A stretch of DNA of 64,000 bases from positions 1 to 64,000 of the forward strand of contig DASZZP010000061.1 in NCBI GenBank assembly GCA_035544875.1, written 5' to 3'. Below are positions 1 through 8,840 of this stretch, piece after piece. Source of the DNA: JASLEW01 sp035544875 (GTDB lineage: Bacteria; Acidobacteriota; Thermoanaerobaculia; Multivoradales; UBA5704). The position numbers were made by a program, and so were the translations under genes. Below the pieces are notes generated by a model. The model worked only from the letters and a program-made list of their open reading frames with translations, ran no database searches and was not told the origin of the DNA. Numbering within the stretch: position 1 is the first letter of the stretch; each line of letters starts with the position of its first letter.

Positions 1-575
1 TGAAGCTGATTCGCGAGTACCAGTCAGGCGGCCGGCTCGTGGCCATGACCGGCGACGGCACCAACGATGCGCCCGCCCTGGCCCAGGCCGATGTGGCCGT
101 CGCCATGAACACCGGTACCCAGGCCGCCAAGGAGGCGGGCAACATGGTCGATCTCGACTCGAACCCCACGAAGCTCCTGGAAGTCGTCGAGATCGGCAAG
201 CAGCTGCTGATGACCCGCGGCGCACTCACCACCTTCTCGATCGCCAACGACGTCGCCAAGTACTTCGCCATCATCCCGGCGATGTTCTCGGCGCTCTACG
301 CCCTGGCGGGGACCGGCCGGGTCGGCCCGCTGCAGGCGCTCAACGTCATGCGGCTGGCGACGCCCGAGTCGGCGATCCTCTCGGCGGTCATCTTCAACGC
401 CCTGATCATCGTCGCCCTGATCCCGCTGGCGCTGCGCGGCATCCGCTACCGGCCGCTCGGGGCGGCCGTGGTGCTGCGCCAGAACCTGCTCATCTATGGC
501 CTGGGCGGGATCGTGATCCCCTTCGTCGGGATCAAGCTCATCGACATGTTCATCCGGGCGGTCGGGCTCGCGTGA
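1..575 (+). CDS. kdpB: Potassium-transporting P-type ATPase subunit B, C-terminal part
   Basis: C-terminal fragment of the catalytic subunit of the KdpFABC high-affinity potassium pump, an inner-membrane P-type ATPase. The frame is open from base 3, so the gene enters from the left edge; the phosphorylated DKTGT loop is outside the window. Visible are the P-domain hinge motif MTGDGTNDAPALA and the Kdp-typical stretch VAVAMNTGTQAAKEAG, then hydrophobic segments that would be the last membrane helices. kdpC starts 23 bases after its stop, the usual kdpABC order. No kdpE was found in the window; a kdpD-like gene follows. Confidence 0.95.
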   Translation, partial: KLIREYQSGGRLVAMTGDGTNDAPALAQADVAVAMNTGTQAAKEAGNMVDLDSNPTKLLEVVEIGKQLLMTRGALTTFSIANDVAKYFAIIPAMFSALYALAGTGRVGPLQALNVMRLATPESAILSAVIFNALIIVALIPLALRGIRYRPLGAAVVLRQNLLIYGLGGIVIPFVGIKLIDMFIRAVGLA

Positions 576-598
576 GCCGGGAAGGAAAGGCGGAGACG

Positions 599-1213
599 AT
601 GGAGCTCAAGAGTCACGTCTATCCGGCGGTGTTGGTCACCGTGCTGCTCACCTTGCTGCTCGGCGTCGCCTACCCGCTGGCGGTGACCGGGCTTGCCCGG
701 CTGATCTTTCCCCAGCAGGCGGCGGGCAGCCTGATCGAGGCCGGCGGCAGGGTGGTTGGCTCGAGCCTCATCGGCCAGCCCTTTGCCGGGCGCGGCTACT
801 TCTTCCCGCGCCCCTCGGCCGCCGGCAACGGCTACGATCCGACCGCCAGCTCGGGGACCAACCTGGGTCCGACCAGCAAGAAGCTGATCGAGGAGCAGGT
901 CGCGCCGGCCGCCGGCGCCGCGCGCGCTTCCCGCCCCGCGCCGGCGCCGCCGGTGCCGGTCGATCTCGTCACCTCCTCCGGCTCCGGGCTCGATCCGCAC
1001 CTGAGCCCGGCGGCGGCCGACTACCAGGTGCCGCGGGTCGCGCGCGAGCGGCAGATGGACGAGGACCTGGTGCGCAAGCTGGTCCACGAGCACACCCTCG
1101 GGCGGCAGTGGGGCGTCTTCGGAGAGCCGCGCGTCAACGTGCTCGAGCTCAACCGCGCGCTCGACGAGGTCCGCCCGCTGCCGCATTCGCCGGCGGCGCG
1201 GCCGCCGCGCTGA
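599..1213 (+). CDS. kdpC: Potassium-transporting ATPase subunit C
   Basis: Small accessory subunit of the Kdp potassium pump, anchored by one N-terminal membrane helix (about residues 7-27) with the rest on the periplasmic side. I chose the ATG at 599, preceded by a purine-rich GGAAAGG, over a GTG at 572 that overlaps kdpB. Family features include FFPRPSAAGNGYDPTASSG, the S/TNLGPTSKKL region and the C-terminal VNVLELNRALDE. The product is 204 residues. A Pro/Ala-rich insert lies in the middle (about residues 100-125), longer than I expect for the family. It sits between kdpB and the KdpD-like gene, presumably in one transcript. Confidence 0.94.
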   Translation: MELKSHVYPAVLVTVLLTLLLGVAYPLAVTGLARLIFPQQAAGSLIEAGGRVVGSSLIGQPFAGRGYFFPRPSAAGNGYDPTASSGTNLGPTSKKLIEEQVAPAAGAARASRPAPAPPVPVDLVTSSGSGLDPHLSPAAADYQVPRVARERQMDEDLVRKLVHEHTLGRQWGVFGEPRVNVLELNRALDEVRPLPHSPAARPPR

Positions 1214-1240
1214 GACCGGAGAGACCGGCGAGCCTGATCG

Positions 1241-3064
1241 ATGCCGACTCCCAGCCCGGAGAGCTTTCTCCACCTCATCCACCGCTCGCGCCGCGGCCGG
1301 CTCAAGGTCTACCTGGGCTACGGTCCCGGCGTCGGCAAGACCTACCAGATGCTGCTCGAGGGACACCGCCTGAAGGCGCAGGGGATCGACGTGGTGGTCG
1401 GCTTCGTCGAGACCCACGGCCGCGCCGACACCGAGTCGCTGACCCTCGGGCTTCCCTTCGTGCCGCCCCGCGAGGTGACCTACAAGGGAGTCCGCTTGCG
1501 CGAGCTCGACCTGCAGGCGATCCTGGAGCGTAAGCCCCACAAACCCGAAGTCGCGCTGATCGACGAGCTGGCTCACACCAACGTCCCCGGCAGCCCCAAC
1601 ACCAAGCGCTACCAGGACGTGCTGGAAGTGCTCGCGGCGGGCATTCACGTCATCACCACCCTCAACGTGCAGCACCTGGAAAGCCTCTACGACACGGTCG
1701 AGCGGCTGATCGGGGTGAAGGTCAAGGAACGCCTCCCCGACTGGGTGATCGCCGATGCCGATCAGATCGTCAACGTCGACCTGACGACCGAGGACCTGCG
1801 CAAGCGTCTCGAAGAGGGACGCATCTACTCGCACGACCGCATCCCCGCCGCGCTCGATAACTACTTCCGCAAGTCGAACCTGGAGCAGCTGCGCGAGCTC
1901 ACCATGCGCGAGATCGCCTCGGTCATCGAGCGCAAGGCACGCCGCACTCCCGGCGAGGAGAAAGTGCAGGCCCCCGACCAGATCGTGGTCTGCCTCTCGT
2001 CGCGCAGCCCCGACGGGCCGGCGCTGCTGCGCTACGCCTCGCGGCTGGCGGGCAGGCTCAACCGCAACTGGTACGCCCTCTATGTCCAGACGGCGCTCGA
2101 AGACCCGGCGCGGCTCGACGCCGCGACCCGCAAGCAGCTCGCCGACGCGCTGGCGCTGGCCAGCCAGCTGGGCGCGATGGTCTTCACCTTCAAGGGCGAA
2201 GACATCGCCGACACCATCCTGCGCTTCGCCCGCGAGTACCGGGTGGGGCATGTGGTGATGGGCCGCCCCGGCGAGCTGCCGGCGTGGAAGCGGCTGCTGG
2301 GGCGGCGCACCTCGGTCGAGCGGCTCATCGCGCAGGGCGACCGGCTAGCGGTGGTGGTGGTCGACGAGCTGGGGGTCAAGGAGAGGGAGGCCGAGATCGC
2401 GGCGGCCCTGGCGGTTGCGGGACCGGCGGCGCCGCCGCCGCCACGCCGCCCGGGAGGAGAGGAGCCTCGGAAGGAGGGGGCCGAGACGGAGCGGGCGCCG
2501 TCCGGCGCGCCACCTTCCCTGGCCGCGTCGCAACCCGCCGCCGCGCCGCAGCCGGTGCTGTCGTTCCCGCCGCGCCAGCCCTCCGACCCCCGGCGCCTGT
2601 CCGAGGCGCTCTCTCCCTTCGCGATCGCCGTCTTCGACGGTCCGGTCGCCAGGCGCGACATCTTGCGGGTGCTGGTGGACCTGGTCATCGCCGGTCTGCC
2701 GCAGATCTCCAGCGAGGAGGTCATGCGGCGCCTGGAGCGGCGCGAGCAGGAAGGCTCGACCTTCCTTGCCGAGGGGATCGCCTTGCCGCACGCGCGCATG
2801 CCCGAGCTGCGAGAGCCGCGGGTCGGCCTGGGGCTGCTGCGCTCCGGCCTGGCCTCCGACACCGGGACGGGGGACATCGAGCAGGTCTTCCTCTTCCTCT
2901 GCCCGGACCAGCGTCCGGAAGGCTGTCTGCGCCTGCTGGCCCTGGCGGCGCGCATGTTCCGCGAGCCGCAGGTGCGGGGCGAGCTGCGGCGCGCCGCCAC
3001 GGCCCCGCAGGCGCTCGAGGCGATCCGCGCCTGGGAGGAGTCTCAGGAAACCCGGATGGAATAG
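1241..3064 (+). CDS. KdpD sensor-domain protein without histidine kinase, fused to a PTS EIIA (PtsN-type) domain
   Basis: 607 residues with three parts. Residues 1-230 are the KdpD N-terminal domain, with Walker A GPGVGKT at 28-34 and VALIDELAHTNVPGS near 105. Residues about 245-375 are a universal-stress-protein-like domain, as in KdpD. After a Pro/Ala linker, residues about 455-605 form a PTS EIIA type-2 domain with the phosphorylatable histidine in GIALPHAR (His517). The four-helix membrane region, GAF and histidine kinase of full KdpD are absent. In E. coli, unfused EIIA-Ntr binds KdpD, so the fusion suggests a hard-wired link between PTS-Ntr phosphorylation and potassium uptake. With no kinase it cannot phosphorylate KdpE. 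The 3' end overlaps the convergent anti-sigma gene by 22 bases. Confidence 0.9.
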   Translation: MPTPSPESFLHLIHRSRRGRLKVYLGYGPGVGKTYQMLLEGHRLKAQGIDVVVGFVETHGRADTESLTLGLPFVPPREVTYKGVRLRELDLQAILERKPHKPEVALIDELAHTNVPGSPNTKRYQDVLEVLAAGIHVITTLNVQHLESLYDTVERLIGVKVKERLPDWVIADADQIVNVDLTTEDLRKRLEEGRIYSHDRIPAALDNYFRKSNLEQLRELTMREIASVIERKARRTPGEEKVQAPDQIVVCLSSRSPDGPALLRYASRLAGRLNRNWYALYVQTALEDPARLDAATRKQLADALALASQLGAMVFTFKGEDIADTILRFAREYRVGHVVMGRPGELPAWKRLLGRRTSVERLIAQGDRLAVVVVDELGVKEREAEIAAALAVAGPAAPPPPRRPGGEEPRKEGAETERAPSGAPPSLAASQPAAAPQPVLSFPPRQPSDPRRLSEALSPFAIAVFDGPVARRDILRVLVDLVIAGLPQISSEEVMRRLERREQEGSTFLAEGIALPHARMPELREPRVGLGLLRSGLASDTGTGDIEQVFLFLCPDQRPEGCLRLLALAARMFREPQVRGELRRAATAPQALEAIRAWEESQETRME

Positions 3065-4326
3065 CTTCCGAGCAGGGTCCGCGGCTCGCGGCCGCGCCCC
3101 GCCGGGAGACCGAAGACGCGGATCTGGTAGTCGCCCTTTGCGAGGGCGCCCCGCTCCAGGGTGATCGCGAAGTCATGGGCGTCAGGATCGGGGCGCGCCT
3201 TGGTGTCGTCCCACACCCGGGTGCCGCGGGCGTCGCGGATCTCGATCTCGTAGGCGGGATAGCTCTCGCGGTGGTGCGGATTGCCCAGCATCAGCGTGGC
3301 CGCGGGCGCGTCAGCCGGCACCACCAGCGGTTCGGCGGCGGCGCCGCGCACGACCTCCTCGGCGGGTGAAACGTCGCGCACCCAGGTGTTGCTGTGCAGC
3401 AGCGGCGTGGCGGGAGTCGGCGCGCCGCCCCGGGCGCGGCCCAGGGAGGCGATCCGCTCCCCGGCGGCCGCCGCCTGGCGGCTGAGCTCGGTCACCGAGC
3501 GCTGGAGCTTCCGGTTATCCCCTTCGAGCGCGGCGAGCCGCTGGCGCGCCGCGAGCTCGCGCTCCTGCAGCCGCGCCAGCTCGCCAAATGCGGCGCCGGC
3601 TGCGCGTTCTGGATGAGTTGCGGCGCCAGCCGCGCGTTCCCGATCAATTGCGCCGGCAGGCCGGCGTTCTGGATTTGCGGCGCCAGGCGGCGGGCTCGCC
3701 AGCGGCCGCGGAGCTGGGGCCGCCGCCGCGGGTGGCGGCTGCCGCCGCGCCGCGAGGTCGCCCTCCAGCGAGCGCACGCGCAGCGCGGCGAGCGTCCAGC
3801 CGGTGAGCGCCACCAAGCCGGCCAGACCAGCCGCGAGCGCCGCGCCGCGCCAGCCCCACCCCCCGGCCGAACCCTCACGTGCAACACGGCCGGCGTGCCC
3901 GAAGGCCGCTGCCGCGGCCGGGACGCCCAGCGGCTCGCGCTGCGGCGGTGCCGCGGGGCGGCGGCGGGGGAGGAAGGCGATCCTCCCTCTGCCGCCGGCG
4001 GCCGCCACCTCTTCGGCCTCCTCGAGCCGGCGGCTGGCCTGGGCGAGCTCGGATTCGGCGGCGCACTGCGGACAGCTCGCCAGGTGGTCGGCAAGCAGGT
4101 CGGGGCCGATCCCGGGCTCGGCCTCGCCATAGGCATGAGCGACCAGGGCCGCGGTCGGCGGATGCCCGGCATAGAGCTGCCAGGCCAGCCGGGTCTCGGC
4201 GAGCGCCGTGCGGCAGCCGGCGCACTGCGCCAGATGCTCGACGACCCGGCGCCGCTCGTCCTGGTCGAGACTGCCGTTGAGCAGCCACGGGAGAAGCTCG
4301 GTCGCCTGGTCGCAGTTCATCGGCAT
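3043..4326 (-). CDS. Anti-sigma factor: two zinc-finger motifs, one membrane helix, periplasmic coiled coil and beta-rich C-terminus
   Basis: 427 residues. The N-terminus is a zf-HC2-type anti-sigma domain with HLAQCAGC (His31, Cys35, Cys38), repeated later as HLASCPQC, so two HxxxCxxC motifs are seen. One membrane helix (about residues 160-183, LAAGLAGLVALTGWTLAAL) is followed by an Ala/Pro/Arg-rich segment of imperfect PERAAGAA-like repeats, a coiled coil (LARLQERELAARQRL onward), and a beta-rich C-terminal domain of about 110 residues that I do not recognise. It should hold the ECF sigma factor encoded 18 bases upstream at the membrane until an envelope signal acts on the extracellular part. 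Start ATG 4326 has AGGGGGTG just upstream; ATG 4320 is possible. Confidence 0.85.
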   Translation of the reverse strand: MPMNCDQATELLPWLLNGSLDQDERRRVVEHLAQCAGCRTALAETRLAWQLYAGHPPTAALVAHAYGEAEPGIGPDLLADHLASCPQCAAESELAQASRRLEEAEEVAAAGGRGRIAFLPRRRPAAPPQREPLGVPAAAAAFGHAGRVAREGSAGGWGWRGAALAAGLAGLVALTGWTLAALRVRSLEGDLAARRQPPPAAAAPAPRPLASPPPGAANPERRPAGAIDRERAAGAATHPERAAGAAFGELARLQERELAARQRLAALEGDNRKLQRSVTELSRQAAAAGERIASLGRARGGAPTPATPLLHSNTWVRDVSPAEEVVRGAAAEPLVVPADAPAATLMLGNPHHRESYPAYEIEIRDARGTRVWDDTKARPDPDAHDFAITLERGALAKGDYQIRVFGLPAGRGREPRTLLGSYSIRVS

Positions 4327-4344
4327 TTCACCCCCTCGCTTGGA

Positions 4345-4947
4345 TTAGGCGCCTTCGCCGGTCGTGACGTTACGTCCCGTCGCGGGCGGCTGTGCGAGGA
4401 GCTCCCGGCGCGCGGCAACCGCCCTCTCGCGGCAGCGCAGCACGCGCACCCGCAGCGTCCCTTCGGCCACTCCCAGGCGGAGGCTCATCTCGCGGTAGGA
4501 GAGCCCGAGGAGGATCAGCCGCCACATCTCGCGGCACTCCTTGGTGGCCCTGGCGAGCACCCGCAGGGCGAGGTCGCGGTCCTCGTGACCGGCGGCGGCC
4601 GGCCGCGCTTGCGCTGACGCTGCTTCCCGTCCCGCGAGGTCATCGAGGTCGTCGACGTCCGCCCACTGCCATTTCGCCTGCGCCCGCAGCTGGTCGAGGC
4701 AGGTATGGCTGACCACGCGCCAGAGGTAGGTGCGCAGCGACGACTCGCCGCGAAACTTGGCCTGCCCGAGCAGCCGCATCACCTCCAGCCGGATCTCCTG
4801 CAGCACGTCGTCCCAGCGGTTCGCCAGCCGGCGCTGGTAGGGCCAGGCGGCGCGCGAGATCCAGCCGTCCACGACCCCCAACGCTTTCGCCTCGCCGCGC
4901 AAGTAGCCGGCCGCCACCTCCTGGTCGTCGCTCGGCATCACCGACAT
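4345..4947 (-). CDS. ECF-type RNA polymerase sigma factor
   Basis: 200-residue sigma-70 family protein of the extracytoplasmic-function type. Region 2 is visible as WDDVLQEIRLEVMRLLG followed by SSLRTYLWRVVSHTCLDQLR, and region 4 as CREMWRLILLGLSYREMSL with GVAEGTLRVRVLRCRER. A charged linker rich in Asp and Ala separates them. It is co-directional with, and 18 bases from, the anti-sigma gene, a classic pair. ATG 4947 and ATG 4938 are both possible; GGATAGG precedes them. It lies divergent to the CHAT lipoprotein gene at 5026, the most likely target given the shared 78-base intergenic region, though no ECF promoter could be proven. Confidence 0.88.
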   Translation of the reverse strand: MSVMPSDDQEVAAGYLRGEAKALGVVDGWISRAAWPYQRRLANRWDDVLQEIRLEVMRLLGQAKFRGESSLRTYLWRVVSHTCLDQLRAQAKWQWADVDDLDDLAGREAASAQARPAAAGHEDRDLALRVLARATKECREMWRLILLGLSYREMSLRLGVAEGTLRVRVLRCRERAVAARRELLAQPPATGRNVTTGEGA

Positions 4948-5011
4948 CCTATCCCGGCCCGCGACCGGAGCCGGCCGAGCGCGCGGCGAGTGGCGGCCAA
5001 CCCGCGTGCGA

Positions 5012-5025
5012 TAAAATCAGGCAGA
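5012..5025 (+). promoter_or_regulatory. Possible -10 box for a leaderless CHAT/TPR gene
   Basis: TAAAAT at 5012-5017 lies 8 bases before the GTG at 5026 in otherwise GC-rich DNA between the divergent sigma factor and CHAT genes. No convincing -35 was seen. If used, transcription would begin at or next to the start codon. An ECF-dependent promoter is an alternative that I cannot exclude. Confidence 0.35.
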
Positions 5026-8000
5026 GTGGATGTAAAGCCCGTGCGGATTCGCCCTATTCAATGCGTTTCCCTCCCTTCCTGCGCCCTTACGCTCGTCCTG
5101 TCCGCGTTGCTGGCGATATTGCAAGCCGGTTGTTCGACGATCTCGTCCAAGCCACGCGTTACTCCAGCCAGCGCGTCCCCGGCCTCTGCCCAAGCCGCGG
5201 CGACTTCAACCGGAGCTCCGGCCGCGCCGGCGATCAAGGCCTCTCCGGCGCGACCCTCGGCCGCCGAGGCAAGGCGGGTAGAAGCGCCCGATCAGGCCCT
5301 ATTGGAAGTGGGAGTCTCGGTCGAACGCGAGCTGCGCTCCGGCGCCACCGGCGAGCTTCCGCCGTTGCCCGCAGGTTCCTATCTCCGGCTGGCGATCGGG
5401 CCGTCGGACGTCGATCTGGATGGCACCCTCTTCGCGCCGGAGGGCGGTCTCGCCGCCGCTTCGGACGGCGCCGGCACCCGCCGCGAGCGCCGGGTCCTCT
5501 CCCTGGTCACCTTGGCCGCCGGCCGCTACCGGCTGACCCTCGCTCCGCACGGCTCCCGAGTACCAGCCGGCCGGTACACCATCGCTTTGGAGGAGTTCCG
5601 CCCCGCCCTGCCCGCCGACGCCAACCGAGTCGCCGCCGAGCGCGCCATGGCCGAGGCGCAGCGCCTCAGGGCTCGGCAGGAGGCGTCGGCGAGGCGCGAC
5701 GAGCTGGCCAAGCTCGAGGAGGCTTCCCGGCTCTGGGACGCCGCCGGCGACTGCCGTGGCAAGATCGCGGCCCTGAACCAGATCGGCGCTCTCCAGGCCC
5801 AACTGAGCCGATTCAAACTCGCATTCGACGCCGCACAGGAGGCCCTCTCGCTGGCCACGCGCCTTGGAGACCTCGCCGAGCAAGCCGACGCGCTCACTAT
5901 CCTGGGAGGGGTCAATATGCCGCTCGGCGATCGCCAGCAGAGGCTCGATTCCCTCACCCAGGCATTAGCCCTGCACGAGTCTCTGGGAGACCGTGGCAAG
6001 GCGGCGCGCACGCTGTACCACCTGGGAGAGTTCTACTACGACCAGGCGAATCTCGAGCGGGCGCTCGATTACTACCGGCGGGCAGCTGCCATCCAGAGTC
6101 GGATCGAGGACCTCGCCGGCATGGCTTGGAGCCTGGCCGCGATCGGCTCGATCTACACCAACCAGGGCGCGTCCCAGGCGCTGCAAGCTCTCGACAGCGC
6201 CATCGAGGCAAGCCGGGCGGCGGGCGACCGAGCGGCCGAGGAATACACGCTCCGTCAGCTCGCGCTTCTGCACATGAACATCGGCAGATTGCAGGACTCG
6301 CTTGCCGAGTATCGGCAGGCCCTGGAGATGAGCAAGGCGCTCGGCGACCAGATCGAGGAGGGGAAAGTCGACCTCGGTCTCGGCACCGCCTATCTCCATG
6401 TCGGAGAGTCTGACAAGGCGCTCGAAAGGTACCGGCGGGCCGCGGAGATCTTTCACGCCCTGGGCGTGGCGGAGGAGTCCAATGCGCTCTTCTATATTGG
6501 CTGGTATGGCATGGAGGGGAATCCGCGCCAGGCGCTCGACTTATACACGCGGGCGCTTCACCTCAACGAAGGCTCGCCCTATCGCCCACTGATCCTCCAT
6601 GGAATGGGCAAGGCTTACCTGGAGCTGGGTGCGCTCGACGACGCCATACGCACGCTCTCCGCGGCGCAGCAGAGCAGTGCGGCGATGAAGGACGCGATCC
6701 ACGAGGCACAGTCGGTGATCGAGCTGGGGAAGGCCCACCTGGCGGCAGGTGATCGGGAGCAGGCGGCGAAGGATTTTAACCGCGCCTCGGAACTCGCAGA
6801 CGAGCGGTCGAGCCCGATCGTGCGGGCGGCGGCCATGGCGGCACTGGCGCGGCTGGAGCGTGAGCGCGGCAATCTGACAATCGCAATCCACGAGGTGGAG
6901 GAAGCCCTCGACATCGTCGAAAGAGTGCGCACCAACGTCGTCGGGCCGAGCCAGCGGATGACGTTCCTCGCCACGCGGCGGGAATACTACGAGCTTCATG
7001 TCGACCTCCTGATGCGGATGCATGAGCGCAACCCTGCCGCGGGGCACCAGGCGGCGGCGCTTGCCGCCAGCGAGCGGGCTCGCGCCCGCGGTCTGCTCGA
7101 CCTCCTCGCCGAGGGCCGGATCGACGTCCGCAAGGGGGTCGCTCTGGACCTGAAGCAGCGCGAGACAGAGATCAACGCTCGCATTTCGCGACTCCAGCAG
7201 CAACTCATGTCCGGTCGAGGAGGACCCGCTTCGCGCAGCGCCGAGCGGTACGAGGAGCTGCGCGCTGCCCAAGAGGAGCAGGAGCGGCTCGAGCTCGAGA
7301 TTCGCACCCGCCATCCTGGCTATGCGGAGGTGGCTTACCCCAGACCGCGGCGGACGGAGGACATCCAGCGGCTGCTGGACGAACAGACGGCGCTCCTGGA
7401 ATACTTCACAGGTCCCAAGGGCTCGGTTCTATTCGTCGTCGTGCACGACGGTCTGACGAGCTATCGCTTGCCTCCTGCCGAGCAGCTGCGGCAACTCTCC
7501 GGCACGGTCCAGGCGGCCGTCAGGAAACCAGGTACCCGCCTCCGCGCCAGCTACGTGCGGGCCGCGCGCCAACTCTACGAGCTGTTGATCGCTCCCGCCG
7601 GCCGGGTCCTCGCCGGCAAGACCCGCCTCATCATCTCTCCCGATGGACCGCTGCTTTCTCTGAGCTTCGAGGTCCTGCTGACTTCCGAGCAGGTCGCCGC
7701 CGACGATCAGCCCTTCGCCGGCCTGTCGTACCTGATCCTCGATAAGTCGATCTCCTACGTTGCATCGGCGAGCGTGCTGGCGGAACTGGCCGAGCCGCGC
7801 CCGGACCGGCGGACGACCGCAGGCTCCGGCGCGCTCTTTGTGGGGTTCGGCGATCCGGCTTATCGATTATCCGGAGGCCTCAAAGCCCTTGGCGACCCGC
7901 AGAGACTGCCGGCAGTGCCGGGAGCTGGCCGCGCGGCCGGCGGCCGCGAACCTTCTCAAGATGCGCATCAGGCCGATCTGCTTTTGGCGCTGCCGCGCTT

Positions 8001-8565
8001 GGCCGAGTCGCGGCGGGAGATTACCGAGATCGCCAGCCTCTATCGGCCCGCGGAGGTGAGGTTGTATTTGGGGGCGGAGGCCAAGAAGAGCAATGTGCAG
8101 GGCAACGACGCGCTTGCCGGCGCGCGCAGGGTTCATTTCGCGGCCCATGGTTTCGTCAGTGCTTCGCAGCCCGAGCTTTCAGGGCTGGTGCTTGCGCAGG
8201 AAGCCGATTCAGGAGAGAATGGGTTACTACAGGTTTTCGAAATCTTCAACCTGGAGCTGAGCGCGGAAGTCGTCGTGCTCTCCGCCTGCGACTCTGGCCT
8301 CGGCAAGGAGGTGCAAGGCGAGGGATTGATTGGCATGACGCGGGCGCTGCTCTACGCAGGCGCGGCGAGCGTGGTTGTCAGCCTTTGGCCGGTGGAGGAT
8401 CGTTCGACCTCCGAGCTGATGGTGGCGTTCTATCGCGAGATGGATCGCTCGGGAGACCGCTCCGAATCGCTGCGTCAGGCCAAGCTTGGCCTGTTGCGAC
8501 AGGGCGGCGAGTTCAGTCATCCCTTCTATTGGGCTCCGTTCGTCCTGATCGGTCGCGCCAAATAG
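5026..8565 (+). CDS. CHAT-domain protease-like lipoprotein with tetratricopeptide repeats
   Basis: About 1179 residues. Starting at GTG 5026 gives a lipoprotein signal with lipobox LQAGC (Cys36); a longer open frame to 4705 would bury this signal and is rejected. A Pro/Ala/Ser stretch and a beta-rich region precede roughly ten TPR units (about residues 230-650; for example ALDYYRRAAAIQSRI). A coiled coil follows, then a C-terminal CHAT domain, a caspase-clan peptidase fold, with the catalytic pair visible as FAAHGF (His near 1040) and LSACDSG (Cys near 1088). In CHAT/TPR proteins the TPRs bind partners and the CHAT domain cleaves or signals. Lipidation would place it in the periplasm. It is divergent from an ECF sigma/anti-sigma pair, so an envelope-stress role is plausible but inferred. 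Confidence 0.9.
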   Translation: MDVKPVRIRPIQCVSLPSCALTLVLSALLAILQAGCSTISSKPRVTPASASPASAQAAATSTGAPAAPAIKASPARPSAAEARRVEAPDQALLEVGVSVERELRSGATGELPPLPAGSYLRLAIGPSDVDLDGTLFAPEGGLAAASDGAGTRRERRVLSLVTLAAGRYRLTLAPHGSRVPAGRYTIALEEFRPALPADANRVAAERAMAEAQRLRARQEASARRDELAKLEEASRLWDAAGDCRGKIAALNQIGALQAQLSRFKLAFDAAQEALSLATRLGDLAEQADALTILGGVNMPLGDRQQRLDSLTQALALHESLGDRGKAARTLYHLGEFYYDQANLERALDYYRRAAAIQSRIEDLAGMAWSLAAIGSIYTNQGASQALQALDSAIEASRAAGDRAAEEYTLRQLALLHMNIGRLQDSLAEYRQALEMSKALGDQIEEGKVDLGLGTAYLHVGESDKALERYRRAAEIFHALGVAEESNALFYIGWYGMEGNPRQALDLYTRALHLNEGSPYRPLILHGMGKAYLELGALDDAIRTLSAAQQSSAAMKDAIHEAQSVIELGKAHLAAGDREQAAKDFNRASELADERSSPIVRAAAMAALARLERERGNLTIAIHEVEEALDIVERVRTNVVGPSQRMTFLATRREYYELHVDLLMRMHERNPAAGHQAAALAASERARARGLLDLLAEGRIDVRKGVALDLKQRETEINARISRLQQQLMSGRGGPASRSAERYEELRAAQEEQERLELEIRTRHPGYAEVAYPRPRRTEDIQRLLDEQTALLEYFTGPKGSVLFVVVHDGLTSYRLPPAEQLRQLSGTVQAAVRKPGTRLRASYVRAARQLYELLIAPAGRVLAGKTRLIISPDGPLLSLSFEVLLTSEQVAADDQPFAGLSYLILDKSISYVASASVLAELAEPRPDRRTTAGSGALFVGFGDPAYRLSGGLKALGDPQRLPAVPGAGRAAGGREPSQDAHQADLLLALPRLAESRREITEIASLYRPAEVRLYLGAEAKKSNVQGNDALAGARRVHFAAHGFVSASQPELSGLVLAQEADSGENGLLQVFEIFNLELSAEVVVLSACDSGLGKEVQGEGLIGMTRALLYAGAASVVVSLWPVEDRSTSELMVAFYREMDRSGDRSESLRQAKLGLLRQGGEFSHPFYWAPFVLIGRAK

Positions 8566-8736
8566 CGGGGCGCTCCAGCCGCAACAGATCCCCCTACCTC
8601 TCCACCAGATCAGTAAGGCGGCAACTTGGCGCATTGATTCGCCGTTTCAAGCTGAATGACGGGCGCCGCTCCGACTTCCGGGAAGTGCCGCCCGTCCATC
8701 ACCGGACGGGCGGCCGACCCGCCCATTCGATTCGGC

Positions 8737-8820
8737 GCGCGGGTTCCGACCCGCGCATTCAATAAGCCGCGCGGGTCTCGACCCGCGCAGTCACTAGGCG
8801 CGCGGGTTCCCAACCCGGGC
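8737..8820. repeat. Three tandem palindromes, about 32-base period
   Basis: Three near-identical inverted repeats with arms of GCGCGGGT/ACCCGCGC type: 8737-8756, 8769-8788 and 8800-8820. They are separated by about 12 bases and sit 20 bases before the ribosome-binding site of the small gene at 8841. They could be REP-like elements, terminators for the CHAT gene or regulator sites. A weaker palindrome (GCCCGTCC with GGACGGGC) lies just upstream near 8690-8712. No run of T follows. Confidence 0.75.
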
Positions 8821-8840
8821 TCCTGGGAAGGAGGAATCTC

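Noticed and set aside
494..2251. Long antisense open frames opposite kdpC/kdpD and many other genes
   Set aside because: Such frames are expected in GC-rich DNA; their translations are low-complexity and show no family motif.
4705..5025. N-terminal extension of the CHAT gene (open frame from 4705)
   Set aside because: It runs antisense through the ECF sigma gene and would bury a clear lipoprotein signal peptide; no start signal there.
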